Assembly (NCBI RefSeq): GCF_009933135.1
Contig: NZ_MAEH01000014.1
Location: 558,001-622,000, forward strand
Origin: Candidatus Enterococcus leclercqii
GTDB taxonomy: Bacteria; Bacillota; Bacilli; Lactobacillales; Enterococcaceae
Direction of reading: 5' to 3'
DNA length: 64,000 nt
The notes beneath the pieces are model-generated. The model was given only the letters and a program-made list of their open reading frames with translations, was not told the origin of the DNA and ran no database searches. Every line of letters starts with the position of its first letter. The stretch's first letter is position 1. Positions 18,900 to 27,904 of this stretch are shown piece by piece. The position numbers and the translations under genes are program-made.

Positions 18900-19619
18900 A
18901 TGGATTTTTTGGAATCATTTATTACCACCGGGCAGGTTGTCATCCCGAGACTGCTTTTGGAGCAATACCAGCAATTAGGATTAACGACTGAAGAGCTGGT
19001 TTTTTGGTTAGAGCTTAACAGTTGCCAGCAAACCGGAGACAGTTTTCCTGATCCAGATCTGATTGCACGTCGTATGGGAATTACACAAGCTCAGGTTTTT
19101 GATTTGTTGCAGCGGGTAATCGCTAAAGGCTGCCTGCAGATTGTCACGCAGCAAGACGAGAGTGGGCGGCAAACCGACCACTATGATTTTCTGCCAATGT
19201 ACAAAAGGCTGGTAGTGTTGCTGGAAGATGCGCAAAAGAAAGAAGCTGATAACGAGAAAGATGATCAGATTAGTCGTTTGTATCAGCTGTTTGAACAGGA
19301 GTTTGGCCGTCCGTTGTCTCCTTTGGAATTTGAAAAGATAGCTGGCTGGCTTGATGAGGACCATTACGACCCTGAACTGATTCGACTGGCGTTGAAAGAA
19401 GCAGTAACCCATCAGGCTCGCAGTCTCAATTATATTGACAGAATTCTTTTGAGTTGGGAAGGGAAAAATCTTACCACCAAAGAAGAAGTCATGTCTGAGC
19501 AATCTCGGCGCAAATTAGCTTTGTTGCAAAAAGAAGCCGAAAGTCCTCGAAGGAGTCAGAGTCAAGAGACAAAAAAATTGCCTCCGATCACACTTCATAA
19601 CCCATTCAAGGAGGAATAG
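18900..19619 (+). CDS. dnaD: DNA replication initiation protein DnaD
   Basis: A 239-residue primosomal protein. The N-terminal winged-helix DDBH1 domain spans about 1-100 (VVIPRLLLEQYQQLGLT, LIARRMGITQAQVFDLL). The C-terminal DDBH2 domain lies at about 128-195 and includes the conserved YIDRILLSWE (YxxxIxxxW-type motif). A basic tail ends in NPFKEE. It helps remodel DNA for helicase loading at oriC and restart sites. nth starts six bases downstream, the same dnaD-nth order as in Bacillus. Confidence 0.95.
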   Translation: MDFLESFITTGQVVIPRLLLEQYQQLGLTTEELVFWLELNSCQQTGDSFPDPDLIARRMGITQAQVFDLLQRVIAKGCLQIVTQQDESGRQTDHYDFLPMYKRLVVLLEDAQKKEADNEKDDQISRLYQLFEQEFGRPLSPLEFEKIAGWLDEDHYDPELIRLALKEAVTHQARSLNYIDRILLSWEGKNLTTKEEVMSEQSRRKLALLQKEAESPRRSQSQETKKLPPITLHNPFKEE

Positions 19620-19624
19620 CCGTC

Positions 19625-20278
19625 ATGTTGAATAAACAGCAAACCCAAGAAGCCATTGCGATTATGGGCGAAATGTTTCCAGATGCCCACGGTGAATTGA
19701 TTCACGAAAATTCGTTTCAATTATTGATTGCAGTCATCCTATCCGCACAGGCGACAGATGTTTCGGTTAACAAAGCCACACCGGCACTGTTTGCTGCTTA
19801 TCCGGATCCGACGGCCTTAGCACAAGCACCGTTGGATGATATTATCGCTAAAATCAAGACAATTGGGCTTTACCGAAACAAAGCAAAAAATATCAAAGCT
19901 TGTGCGGAAAAACTATTGCGGGAGTTTGGTGGCAAAGTCCCACACACTCGTGAGGAATTGATGTCACTTCCTGGAGTAGGGCGTAAAACTGCAAATGTCG
20001 TTTTAGGCGACGCATTCAAAATCCCCGCGATCGCCGTGGATACTCATGTGGAGCGGGTATCCAAACGCTTACGAATCTGTAAACAAAAGGCAAGTGTTCT
20101 GGAAGTTGAAGAAACACTGATGAAAAAGTTACCTCAAGATAGCTGGGTGACCGCCCACCATCGCATGATTTTCTTTGGGCGCTACCATTGTTTGGCTCGT
20201 TCGCCGAAATGTGAAGGCTGTCCGCTCTTGTTTATGTGTAAGGATGGTCAAATACGTTTAGGGATTAAGGCAACTTAA
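19625..20278 (+). CDS. nth: Endonuclease III
   Basis: A 217-residue base-excision repair glycosylase/AP lyase. The helix-hairpin-helix LPGVGRKTA leads to the catalytic Lys121 and Asp139 (VDTHVERV). The [4Fe-4S] cluster cysteines are Cys189, Cys196, Cys199 and Cys205 in the C-X6-C-X2-C-X5-C pattern. ATG 19625 has GGAGGAA upstream. Cotranscribed with dnaD. Confidence 0.97.
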   Translation: MLNKQQTQEAIAIMGEMFPDAHGELIHENSFQLLIAVILSAQATDVSVNKATPALFAAYPDPTALAQAPLDDIIAKIKTIGLYRNKAKNIKACAEKLLREFGGKVPHTREELMSLPGVGRKTANVVLGDAFKIPAIAVDTHVERVSKRLRICKQKASVLEVEETLMKKLPQDSWVTAHHRMIFFGRYHCLARSPKCEGCPLLFMCKDGQIRLGIKAT

Positions 20279-20330
20279 AGGTTGAAAATGAAGAGTAGAA
20301 AGAGTGCTGTGAAAAATGTAGAAGGTTAGC

Positions 20331-20446
20331 CAGCGTTTGAAATTTTTGACAAAGAAAAGAGCCAAGTCACTTCCAATGATTTTTAATGGAAGTGACTTGG
20401 CTCTACTTGTCTCTCGCGTTTAGTATTCGCTTTGGAGGAGATTGTT
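20331..20446 (+). repeat. Dispersed intergenic repeat, copy A
   Basis: About 116 bases homologous to the copy at 37351-37466: TTGAAATTTTTGACAA, a long hairpin with GCCAAGT..CTTCCA and TGGAAG.GACTTGGCT arms, and a distal block ending in GTATTCGCTT.GGAG. The distal end reaches the ponA stop codon. Both copies have the same orientation and lie behind a plus-strand gene. Confidence 0.75.
20348..20404 (-). terminator. Terminator of recU-ponA within repeat copy A
   Basis: AGAGCCAAGTCACTTCCA (20358-20375) and TGGAAGTGACTTGGCTCT (20387-20404) form an 18-base perfect stem. On the minus strand the stem is followed by TTTCTTTG, while on the plus strand there is no T-run. Confidence 0.75.
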
Positions 20447-22787
20447 ACTGGTCAGCGCCATTTGTTGCTGGTTTTTCTTCTGTAGCTGGTTTCTCACTGC
20501 TGGTGGTAGTTTCTGAAGAAGCCGTACTTTCAGAACTTGTTACCGGTGGCTCAGAACTTTCTACAGGTTGTGTAGACTGCACTTCAGAACTCGTTTCTGA
20601 AGAAGCTGGTTTATCAGAAGAGGCCGCTGTAGATGAGGTTTCTGCTGTGGATGATTCGCTGATTGACGATTCGGAGGTGACCGAAGCTGTTGTGGATTGT
20701 GTAGTCGAAGAAGGTGCGACAGAGCTCACTGGCGGCACGTAGTTATCTTTGAAGTACAATTCACCACCAGAGCGCACTAGGTCATCGGGCATTTCCCAAT
20801 CCTTGACTGTGCTGTTACGAGTAACGTAGGCCATTAATTCACGATAGACCGCAGAAGCAATCATGTTGGATTGATCCGTAACCGGTGTTAAATGGTCGTT
20901 GTATCCTGTCCAAACTGCCATAGAGTAGTCTGGTGTATAGCCGGCAAATAAAATATCCGGATAAACGCCGCTTGTAGTGCCTAAGCGTTCCAAGTCTTCA
21001 TCGGTATAATTAGAGGTCCCGGTTTTTCCGGCTTGAATCAATCCTGGAATCTGAGCATTGGTTCCGGTACCTTCAGTGATGACATCTTTCAAGATATCCG
21101 TGACCATATAAGCTGTTCCTTGTGACATGGCACGTTTACCTTCCGGGGTGAACTCATCCACCGAGCCGTCTTGATACACGATTTTAGAGATGTATAACGG
21201 CTTGTAGTAGGTTCCGCCATTGGCAAAGGCGCTGTAGGCAGCCGCCAATTTTTCAGAAGAGGCACCATACTTGGTTCCGTCTTGTTTTGTATTGCTGGAA
21301 ATGGCATTGGAATATTCCATTGTTTGATAATCGATGCCTAAACCAGAAAGAAATTCTTTGGCTTTGTCGAGACCGACGGCATCCAAGGTTTTGACTGCAG
21401 GCACATTTCGGGAATAGGCCAGGGCAGTGCGTAGGCTGATATTACCAAAGTACTTCCCATCCCAGTTACGAACCTGGATATCAGTTCCAGGGTAAGTGTA
21501 AGGTTCATCATCAACACGTAGGGCAGTGGAGTCTTTCAAGTATTCAAAAGCAGGACCATAATCGGTGACTGGCTTCATGGTAGAGCCAAAGTCACGGGAG
21601 GTATTGACAGCCAAATTATTTCCCAGAACGACGCCTTTTTCAATGTTACGTCCACCGATTTGGGCAATGACTTTCCCGCTGGAAGTATCCATTAAAGTGG
21701 CTGCTACTTGCATCTTGTCATCGGGATATTGGATATATTGGTCACTATTGACAATCTCATATAAGCGTTTTTGAGCATCCAAATCTAAATTAGTGTAAAC
21801 CTGGAGTCCGTCCGTATAGACATCTTTACCGGTAAGTTCTTTGACTTGGGCAATGACTTCTTTGATATAACCATCATACTCAGCCCAGTCTTGACGTGTA
21901 TCTTCAAATTTGATCAAGCCGTCATCAATTGGTGTCTTGACGGCATCGTCGTATTCTTTCTGGGTGATTTTCTTGTTTTCAAGCATCGTATACAAAACGA
22001 TGTCCCGCCGTTTTTTCGCCACATCACCGTGGCGGTAAGGATCATAATTTTCAGGAGCTTGTGGCATACCCGCCAGCAGAGCGGTCTGGGCTAAATTCAG
22101 TTCCTTTAGCGGCTTGCCAAAATAAGCTAGTGAGGCGGTCTGCATCCCAGAAATTCCGTTTGACATATAGACTTTATTAATATAATAGGTGAGGATTTCC
22201 TCCTTTGACTTTTCTTTCTCCAACTGAACGGCCATCCATGCTTCTTGGGCTTTTCGCTTCAAGGTTTGGTCGCTGGCTTTCGTAGAGAAAAAGGAGAGCT
22301 TAATCAGCTGCTGGGTTAACGTAGAACCACCTTGCATGCCGCCGGAAGTCACATTTGACAGTGCTGAGCCTACAATACGAATCGGATCGACACCGATATG
22401 TTTGTAAAAGCGGCGGTCTTCCACAGAAACAATGGCATCTTCCAACAATTGTGGGATGTCTTGGGAGTCTACTTTTTCCCTTCGTTCAGCTCCTAAGTCG
22501 GCAATCGGTGTATCACCGGCATAAAATGTGGAAGAAGCGGCAGCATCCAGCTTACTATCTTCAATCTTTGGTGCATCTTTGGCATAGTACCAAAAGAGCC
22601 CTACGCCACCGAGAAATGCCAAACAGCCTAAGATAAACAAAGTGGCAAAGGTTCGCCAGATAATTTTTCCGACAGTAAGTTTTTTCTTAGGCGCTTTTTG
22701 GGGTTGCTTTTTCTTAGTTGGCTTGTTTTGTCCAGTTTGTCCCCGTCGTTGTGTTCGCGACAGGTTCTCTTCGTTGTTATTGGCCAT
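20445..22787 (-). CDS. ponA: Class A penicillin-binding protein PBP1A
   Basis: A 780-residue bifunctional wall synthase. A basic cytoplasmic tail (1-42) and one membrane segment (about 43-67) precede the GT51 glycosyltransferase domain (catalytic Glu123 in EDRRFY; GGSTLTQQ). The transpeptidase domain has SxxK Ser402-Lys405 (STMK), SRN 459-461 and KTG 588-590. Residues about 690-780 are an extracellular Ser/Thr/Glu-rich low-complexity tail with repeated SSE-type blocks. Its first codons overlap the end of recU by 11 bases, the conserved recU-ponA operon. Confidence 0.96.
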   Translation of the reverse strand: MANNNEENLSRTQRRGQTGQNKPTKKKQPQKAPKKKLTVGKIIWRTFATLFILGCLAFLGGVGLFWYYAKDAPKIEDSKLDAAASSTFYAGDTPIADLGAERREKVDSQDIPQLLEDAIVSVEDRRFYKHIGVDPIRIVGSALSNVTSGGMQGGSTLTQQLIKLSFFSTKASDQTLKRKAQEAWMAVQLEKEKSKEEILTYYINKVYMSNGISGMQTASLAYFGKPLKELNLAQTALLAGMPQAPENYDPYRHGDVAKKRRDIVLYTMLENKKITQKEYDDAVKTPIDDGLIKFEDTRQDWAEYDGYIKEVIAQVKELTGKDVYTDGLQVYTNLDLDAQKRLYEIVNSDQYIQYPDDKMQVAATLMDTSSGKVIAQIGGRNIEKGVVLGNNLAVNTSRDFGSTMKPVTDYGPAFEYLKDSTALRVDDEPYTYPGTDIQVRNWDGKYFGNISLRTALAYSRNVPAVKTLDAVGLDKAKEFLSGLGIDYQTMEYSNAISSNTKQDGTKYGASSEKLAAAYSAFANGGTYYKPLYISKIVYQDGSVDEFTPEGKRAMSQGTAYMVTDILKDVITEGTGTNAQIPGLIQAGKTGTSNYTDEDLERLGTTSGVYPDILFAGYTPDYSMAVWTGYNDHLTPVTDQSNMIASAVYRELMAYVTRNSTVKDWEMPDDLVRSGGELYFKDNYVPPVSSVAPSSTTQSTTASVTSESSISESSTAETSSTAASSDKPASSETSSEVQSTQPVESSEPPVTSSESTASSETTTSSEKPATEEKPATNGADQ

Positions 22788-23448
22788 TAAACAGGCCCTC
22801 CTTTGATTTCAAATAACGATCTACTGCATCCAGGTAGGGAATACGTGGTGCGATTTTACGAGGCAGTTCGATGCCTTCTTTTTCGATGACTGCAAGGGGT
22901 AACGATTTTTTTCCGGTGCTTTTTTGCTGTTGCCAATAATGAATCAATGTTTGGCTGTCCAAAAAGAAACAACGCTCCAACGTGGAAAACCACAACAGTA
23001 CAAAGCAAATGCCCTCCTGAGCTAAACAGGCTTCCATGTGCCGAATCTGATGGTCGTGAAAATTCTTAAAAGGAAAAGACAGTTTATTTTTAGTTTCCTT
23101 GGCTTCAAAATCCAAATAAAAGCCTTTGTACACACCGTTATAGTCCGTTGTCGACGCTTCTTTGAAATACGCTTCTTTAATAACCGCAGCGCTTCGTTTC
23201 GGGTAGTCAACACTGACAATCTGAATGGGTGTAGGCTTTTTATGGACAACAGCCATCTGCCGGTTCAAATAATAGAGGTTGCTTTCATTGATTGCTTCTT
23301 CCAACCGCATCCCGCGATTGCCAAAACTTTGTTTAGTCAGGTCTTTTTTTAAAGCTGTCTGAGACGGTTGCTTTTGAGCAGACAGTTGGGTATGCTTAGA
23401 AGCAGTTGCGTTTGAATAACTGCGTCCGTCGGGATAGTTGAAAACCAT
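22777..23448 (-). CDS. recU: Holliday junction resolvase RecU
   Basis: A 223-residue nuclease that cuts Holliday junctions during recombination and chromosome segregation. The central catalytic region has SFGNRGMRLEEAINESN and DFEAKETK, and the C-terminus ends in IPYLDAVDRYL. AAGGAG precedes the start, and the minus-strand extended -10 TGGTATAAT lies about 25 bases upstream (around 23472-23480). Operon with ponA; divergent from ypsA. Confidence 0.95.
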   Translation of the reverse strand: MVFNYPDGRSYSNATASKHTQLSAQKQPSQTALKKDLTKQSFGNRGMRLEEAINESNLYYLNRQMAVVHKKPTPIQIVSVDYPKRSAAVIKEAYFKEASTTDYNGVYKGFYLDFEAKETKNKLSFPFKNFHDHQIRHMEACLAQEGICFVLLWFSTLERCFFLDSQTLIHYWQQQKSTGKKSLPLAVIEKEGIELPRKIAPRIPYLDAVDRYLKSKEGLFNGQ

Positions 23449-23507
23449 AATTTCACGCTCCTTGCGGCATTATTATACCAAAAAGGCTAGTAAGAAGGAA
23501 AAAAACT

Positions 23508-24056
23508 GTGGAAGAAAGTATCAAAACACTGGTTCTTACCGGATACCGAAGCTATGAGCTGGGGGTTTTTCAGGACAACGATCCTAAAATTGAAGTCATT
23601 AAGAAAGTCCTAAAGGAGCGCTTGACAGCCTATCTGGAAGAGGGTTTGGAGTGGCTATTGATTGGTGGCAATCTCGGTGTAGAACTCTGGGGCGCACAAA
23701 CTGCGTTTTTGTTGCGGGAAGAGTACCCTGAATTTAAAATCGGCGTCATCTTTCCCTTTGCCGATTTTGGAAGTCAGTGGCAAGAAAAAAATGCGTCTTT
23801 GTTAACTGAGGTCAAGCTGAAGGCAGATTTTGTCGAAGCCGTCAGTCATAAGCCTTATGAAAGCCCGGCGCAGTTGAAAAATCATACACAATTTTTATTG
23901 GAACACTCCGGTGGCTCATTGATTTTGTATGATGATGAATTTCCCGGCAAGCCTCAGTGGTTTTTGAAAGATGCCTTAGATTTTTCAGCAAAGAGACCTT
24001 ATCAAGTTGAAAAAATTACAATGGACGATTTACAAAATGCGTTATCTGAGGGATAG
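23508..24056 (+). CDS. ypsA: YpsA family protein (SLOG superfamily, DUF1273)
   Basis: A 182-residue protein with a Rossmann-like SLOG fold: VLTGYRSYELGVF at the N-terminus, LLIGGNLGVELWGAQ at about 50-64, then PFADFGSQWQEKN. B. subtilis YpsA affects cell division and works next to GpsB; this gene is likewise just upstream of gpsB. The start is GTG 23508 with AGAAGGAA upstream. The ligand is unknown. Confidence 0.93.
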   Translation: MEESIKTLVLTGYRSYELGVFQDNDPKIEVIKKVLKERLTAYLEEGLEWLLIGGNLGVELWGAQTAFLLREEYPEFKIGVIFPFADFGSQWQEKNASLLTEVKLKADFVEAVSHKPYESPAQLKNHTQFLLEHSGGSLILYDDEFPGKPQWFLKDALDFSAKRPYQVEKITMDDLQNALSEG

Positions 24057-24059
24057 TGT

Positions 24060-24087
24060 TTGATTTATGGCGTTTTTTTGATAGAAT
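24060..24087 (+). promoter_or_regulatory. Candidate gpsB promoter
   Basis: TTGATT (24060-24065), 16-base spacer, TAGAAT (24082-24087). Confidence 0.55.
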
Positions 24088-24136
24088 AAGTGTGAAAGAG
24101 CAATCTTTTTAAAAAGTGGATGAGGTGTAGATAGAG

Positions 24137-24562
24137 ATGGCAAACTTGAATTATAGTCCAAAAGACATTTTGCAACAAGAATTCAAAACGAAGATGCGGG
24201 GATATGATCCAGTCGAAGTTGATGAATTTTTGGATAATATCATCAAAGATTATGAAAGCTACAATAAAGAGATTTTGGCATTGCAAGAAGAAAACGATCG
24301 TTTGACTGCCCGCGTAGCCCAGTTGGAAAAAAGTAGTGCTGTGACTTCTCGCGTAGCTCCAGAAGCGCCAAAGAGCCAGACAGTAACGAACTTCGATATC
24401 TTGAAACGTCTGTCCAATTTGGAAAAAGAAGTTTTTGGCAAAAAATTGGATCAAGACGCTTCTGCTACAGATATCGGTGGCGTGACTCGCGCATCCGTGA
24501 ATGCAGCCAACTACTCAAATGACGACAATTCCGACGACAACGAACGGACACGTCAGTTTTAA
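24137..24562 (+). CDS. gpsB: Cell division regulator GpsB
   Basis: A 141-residue DivIVA-family adaptor that coordinates penicillin-binding proteins with division. The N-terminal membrane-binding domain has YSPKDILQQEFKTKMRGYDPVEVDEFLD, followed by a coiled coil to about residue 70. A variable linker (about 70-95) leads to the short C-terminal trimerisation segment (TNFDILKRLSNLEKEVFG). The C-terminus extends further with an Asn/Asp-rich tail. The gene lies directly before rnpB, and PBP1A, a known type of GpsB partner, is encoded 1.3 kb away. Confidence 0.95.
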   Translation: MANLNYSPKDILQQEFKTKMRGYDPVEVDEFLDNIIKDYESYNKEILALQEENDRLTARVAQLEKSSAVTSRVAPEAPKSQTVTNFDILKRLSNLEKEVFGKKLDQDASATDIGGVTRASVNAANYSNDDNSDDNERTRQF

Positions 24563-24575
24563 TTAAGGTATAATG

Positions 24576-24965
24576 CTGTGATTTTCAGGCAATCGCGGTC
24601 CGGCTAGACCGGGCTGAGGAAAGTCCATGCTCGCACCGGCTGAGATGCCGGTAGTGTTCGTGCCTGACGAAACCATAAGTCAGGGTACCGGGAGACCGGT
24701 AACGGCAGGAAAACTCCCTAAAGCTTCGGCCATGGGACAGTATCCTTGAAAGTGCCACAGTGACGAAGCGCTGACTGGAAACGGCGGCGGTGGAACGCGG
24801 TAAACCCCTCGAGCGAGCAACCCAAACAATGGTAGGGGCGCTTCTTTGACGGAATCAAACGAATACAAGAAGGCAAGCAATTGCAGATAGATGATTGCCC
24901 ACGCTGCTCATTTCCCTGAAATGGCAGCTGGACAGAACATGGCTTACAGAAAATCACAGTCTTTC
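24576..24965 (+). ncRNA. rnpB: RNase P RNA (type B)
   Basis: The catalytic RNA of RNase P. Conserved blocks in order: GAGGAAAGTCCATGCTCGCAC, the ACGGCAGGAAAACTCCC region, GAAAGTGCCACAGTGACGAA, GTGGAACGCGGTAAACCCC and AGATAGATGATTGCC, ending with GACAGAACATGGCTTACAG. The outer P1 stem is CTGTGATTTTC (24576-24586) with GAAAATCACAG (24949-24959). A -10 TATAAT sits at 24569-24574 with a weak -35 CGGACA 18 bases upstream inside gpsB. The exact 5' end may be 24580 +/- 4. Confidence 0.95.
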
Positions 24966-24975
24966 AGGGTATAGC

Positions 24976-25028
24976 GGCAGGCTCATGATTGTTTCTTAAC
25001 GGAAACAGTTGTGAGCCTGTCGAGTTTT
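24976..25028 (+). terminator. Long hairpin, probable rnpB terminator
   Basis: GGCAGGCTCA at 24976 pairs with TGAGCCTGTC, extended by wobble pairs and TGTTTC/GAAACA to about 20 base pairs, followed by GAGTTTT. The T-run is short. Confidence 0.6.
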
Positions 25029-25235
25029 ATGAAAAGAAGCGGCAGACTAATTGCCTAGGTAGTTGATCTGATACCGCTGAATAAATCACAGTTTTCTCCC
25101 ACTGGACCAGACTGCAGATTCGTAGTATTGTCCAATGGTAAATGGTAATGTAAATAAAGAACTCTTTTTTGGACTATTGTCTTGGGCAAAAGTTGACAAG
25201 AGAGGGAGTCATTTCAAAAAGATCGGAGCAAAAAT

Positions 25236-26399
25236 ATGGAAAAAAAGCAAGAATTCTCACTGGTGGCTACTGCCGCTAGCGGATTAGAAGCCTTGGTAGG
25301 AAAAGAACTGAGAGATTTGGGAATCGACTGTCAAGTTGAAAATGGTCGGGCACGATTCAAAGGAACAATGGAAACTATCGCTACGGCCAACTTGTGGCTG
25401 CGAACAGCAGATCGCATCAAAATCGTAGTCGGAGAGTTTGATGCATTTACCTTTGATGAACTCTTTGAAAAAGTCAAAGCATTGCCATGGGAGGATTTCT
25501 TACCGTTGGATGCCACTTTCCCGGTGGCAGGCAAGTCCATCAAGTCAAAACTCTACAGTGTTCCCGATTGTCAAGCCATCACGAAAAAAGCGATTGTCGA
25601 ACGCTTGCGTGGCTATTATCATCGTCCAGCCAGTGTGCCATTGGCTGAAACAGGAGCCTTGTTCCAACTGGAAGTGGCTTTGTTAAAAGACCATGTACTG
25701 GTTACATTAGATACCACAGGACCAAGCTTGTTCAAACGAGGCTATCGTTTAGAAAAAGGTGGGGCGCCCTTAAAAGAGAACATGGCGGCAGCTTTGGTGA
25801 TGCTTACTAATTGGCGCAAAGACCGTCCCTTTGTAGATCCTGTTTGCGGCTCAGGGACACTGTGCATCGAGGCCGCATTGATTGGACATAACATTGCGCC
25901 AGGATTTAACCGCAGCTTTGCTTGTGAAGAATGGGACTGGTTTTCTGATGAAACCTTTGAAGCGGTTCGAACCCATGCAGAAGAACAAGCGGACTACGAT
26001 ATTCAACTGGATATTTCTGGTTTTGATATCAACGGCAGGATGGTAGAAATTGCTGCTGCCAACGCTGAGGAAATCGGATTGGGAGATTCCATCGTCTTCA
26101 AACAACAAGCAGTTAAAGACTTCACCACTGAAAAAGAATACGGCGTAATTGTGGCCAACCCACCCTATGGCGAACGTTTAGGAGAAGAAGAAACCGTCCG
26201 AGAACTGTACAAACAGATGGGGGATGCCTTCCGACCATTGAAGACTTGGAGTAAATACATTCTTACCAGCGATTTGCAATTTGAAGAATTTTATGGCGCG
26301 AAAGCAACGAAGAAGCGCAAACTTTATAACGGTGCGCTGCGGACCGATTTCTTCCAATACTGGGGAACACGCCCGCCACGTCAGCCTAAGGAGGACTAG
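25236..26399 (+). CDS. THUMP domain class I RNA methyltransferase (YpsC/RlmL-N type)
   Basis: A 387-residue SAM-dependent enzyme. The N-terminal ferredoxin-like and THUMP domains (about 5-160) bind RNA. The catalytic domain has DPVCGSGT (201-208) and NPPYGERL (308-315), the motif of N2-guanine or N6-adenine RNA methyltransferases. It corresponds to B. subtilis YpsC and the N-terminal half of E. coli RlmL (23S rRNA m2G2445), so 23S rRNA is the likely target. The C-terminal RlmK half is absent, as usual in Firmicutes. The carboxypeptidase gene starts two bases after the stop. Confidence 0.92.
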   Translation: MEKKQEFSLVATAASGLEALVGKELRDLGIDCQVENGRARFKGTMETIATANLWLRTADRIKIVVGEFDAFTFDELFEKVKALPWEDFLPLDATFPVAGKSIKSKLYSVPDCQAITKKAIVERLRGYYHRPASVPLAETGALFQLEVALLKDHVLVTLDTTGPSLFKRGYRLEKGGAPLKENMAAALVMLTNWRKDRPFVDPVCGSGTLCIEAALIGHNIAPGFNRSFACEEWDWFSDETFEAVRTHAEEQADYDIQLDISGFDINGRMVEIAAANAEEIGLGDSIVFKQQAVKDFTTEKEYGVIVANPPYGERLGEEETVRELYKQMGDAFRPLKTWSKYILTSDLQFEEFYGAKATKKRKLYNGALRTDFFQYWGTRPPRQPKED

Positions 26400-26401
26400 G
26401 G

Positions 26402-27904
26402 ATGAAAGAAGCAGAATTTTTGGCAGAGCTAAAGGAGCTGGATCTGTTAAAACAAGCGATGTATCTTTTGGATTGGGATAGCCAGACCGGCATGCCCGAA
26501 GCTGCACAGGACTATCGGAGTGAAGTGGGCAGCTATCTTAACGGGCTGTATTTTGAAAGAGCCACTGGTCCAAAAATCAACGAAGCCATCACTTATTTTG
26601 CAGAACGCCAGGATGAACTTTCGGAAGTAGGGCAAGCTGCTTATCGAATTGTTAAACGGGAGTATGAATTAAATCATGGGGTTCCCAAAAAAGTGATGGC
26701 AGCATATTCTCAGGCGGTTTCCAAAGCTCATGGTGCGTGGTCCAAGGCGCGAAAAGCCAAAGACTTCGAACTTTTTAAAGAAGCACTGGCTGACAATATT
26801 CGATTGACCAAGGAGTTAATCACTTACCAAAGAAAAGATCAAAGCACTGCTTATGATGTTTTGTTGGATCAATACGAACCGGGCATGACCACTAAAGAGC
26901 TGGACAGTGTGTTTGCGACATTGCGAGAAGGAATCATGGATATCCGGCATACTCTTGCTGCCAAAGGAACAGCACCAGACAATAGCTTTATCCACCGCTA
27001 TATGTCTCGACAAGGACAAGAAAAGTTTGTGAAATCCGTTATTCAGCAGTTGGGCTATGATTTTTCCAGAGGGCGTTTGGACGATACAATTCATCCTTTT
27101 GCTACTGGAATCAATCACAACGATGTTCGCTTGACGACCCGCTGGAACGAAACAGATTTCATGATGGGAATTTTTGGTGTGATTCATGAGGGTGGTCATG
27201 GCATCTATGAGCAAAATATCGCCGAAAAATATGAATTGACGCCAGTCCATGAAGGGGCATCGATGGGGATTCATGAATCCCAGTCGTTGTTTAACGAGCT
27301 GATTATTGGCGGAAACCGTAATTTTTGGGAAAAGCAGTACCCATTTTTTAAAGAATGTGCGGAAGGTGCCTTTGATGACATCGACTTTGAAACATTTTAT
27401 CGGGGACTGAAACACTCAAAAACCAGCTTGATCCGGATTGAAGCTGACAGTCTGACTTACCCGCTGCATATCATTATCCGCTATGAAATCGAAAAAGAAC
27501 TCTTCAATGGTGAGATCCAAGTAGAAGATTTACCTGCAGTTTGGAATCAAAAGTATGAAGAGTATTTGGGCCTTCGTCCACAAAACGATTTAGAAGGCAT
27601 CTTGCAAGATGTTCACTGGTCCGGAGGGATGTTTGGGTATTTTCCATCTTACGCACTGGGTTATATGTATGCCGCACAACTGTATCACACGATGAAGGAG
27701 ACCATTGATTTTGCTGAAGTTCTTCGATCTGATGATTATTCACCAATTCGTCTTTGGTTGACAGAACAGGTGCACCGCTTTGGACAATCTAAGACACCTT
27801 CTGAAATTATTCTGGCTGCGACTGGTGAGAGTTTAAATCCACGGTATCTGCTGGATTATCTCCAAGAGTTGTACTTCAATGTTTATCAAGTGGAGGAAAA
27901 CTGA
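26402..27904 (+). CDS. M32 family metallocarboxypeptidase
   Basis: A 500-residue thermostable-carboxypeptidase-1 type enzyme. The zinc motif HEGGH is at 262-266 with a third ligand in GIHESQS (Glu292). HPFATGINHNDVRLTTR and DSLTYPLHIIIRYEIE are typical family segments, and length is normal. It removes C-terminal residues from peptides in the cytoplasm. It sits two bases behind the methyltransferase gene and overlaps the HD gene at ATGA, so the three form one transcript. Confidence 0.95.
   Translation: MKEAEFLAELKELDLLKQAMYLLDWDSQTGMPEAAQDYRSEVGSYLNGLYFERATGPKINEAITYFAERQDELSEVGQAAYRIVKREYELNHGVPKKVMAAYSQAVSKAHGAWSKARKAKDFELFKEALADNIRLTKELITYQRKDQSTAYDVLLDQYEPGMTTKELDSVFATLREGIMDIRHTLAAKGTAPDNSFIHRYMSRQGQEKFVKSVIQQLGYDFSRGRLDDTIHPFATGINHNDVRLTTRWNETDFMMGIFGVIHEGGHGIYEQNIAEKYELTPVHEGASMGIHESQSLFNELIIGGNRNFWEKQYPFFKECAEGAFDDIDFETFYRGLKHSKTSLIRIEADSLTYPLHIIIRYEIEKELFNGEIQVEDLPAVWNQKYEEYLGLRPQNDLEGILQDVHWSGGMFGYFPSYALGYMYAAQLYHTMKETIDFAEVLRSDDYSPIRLWLTEQVHRFGQSKTPSEIILAATGESLNPRYLLDYLQELYFNVYQVEEN

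Noticed and set aside
20386-20742. 118-codon plus-strand frame rich in Ser/Glu/Val opposite ponA
   Set aside because: It mirrors the low-complexity Ser/Thr tail of PBP1A in antisense and begins inside the terminator hairpin.
24680-24957. Minus-strand frames within the rnpB region
   Set aside because: The sequence is explained by the conserved RNase P RNA.
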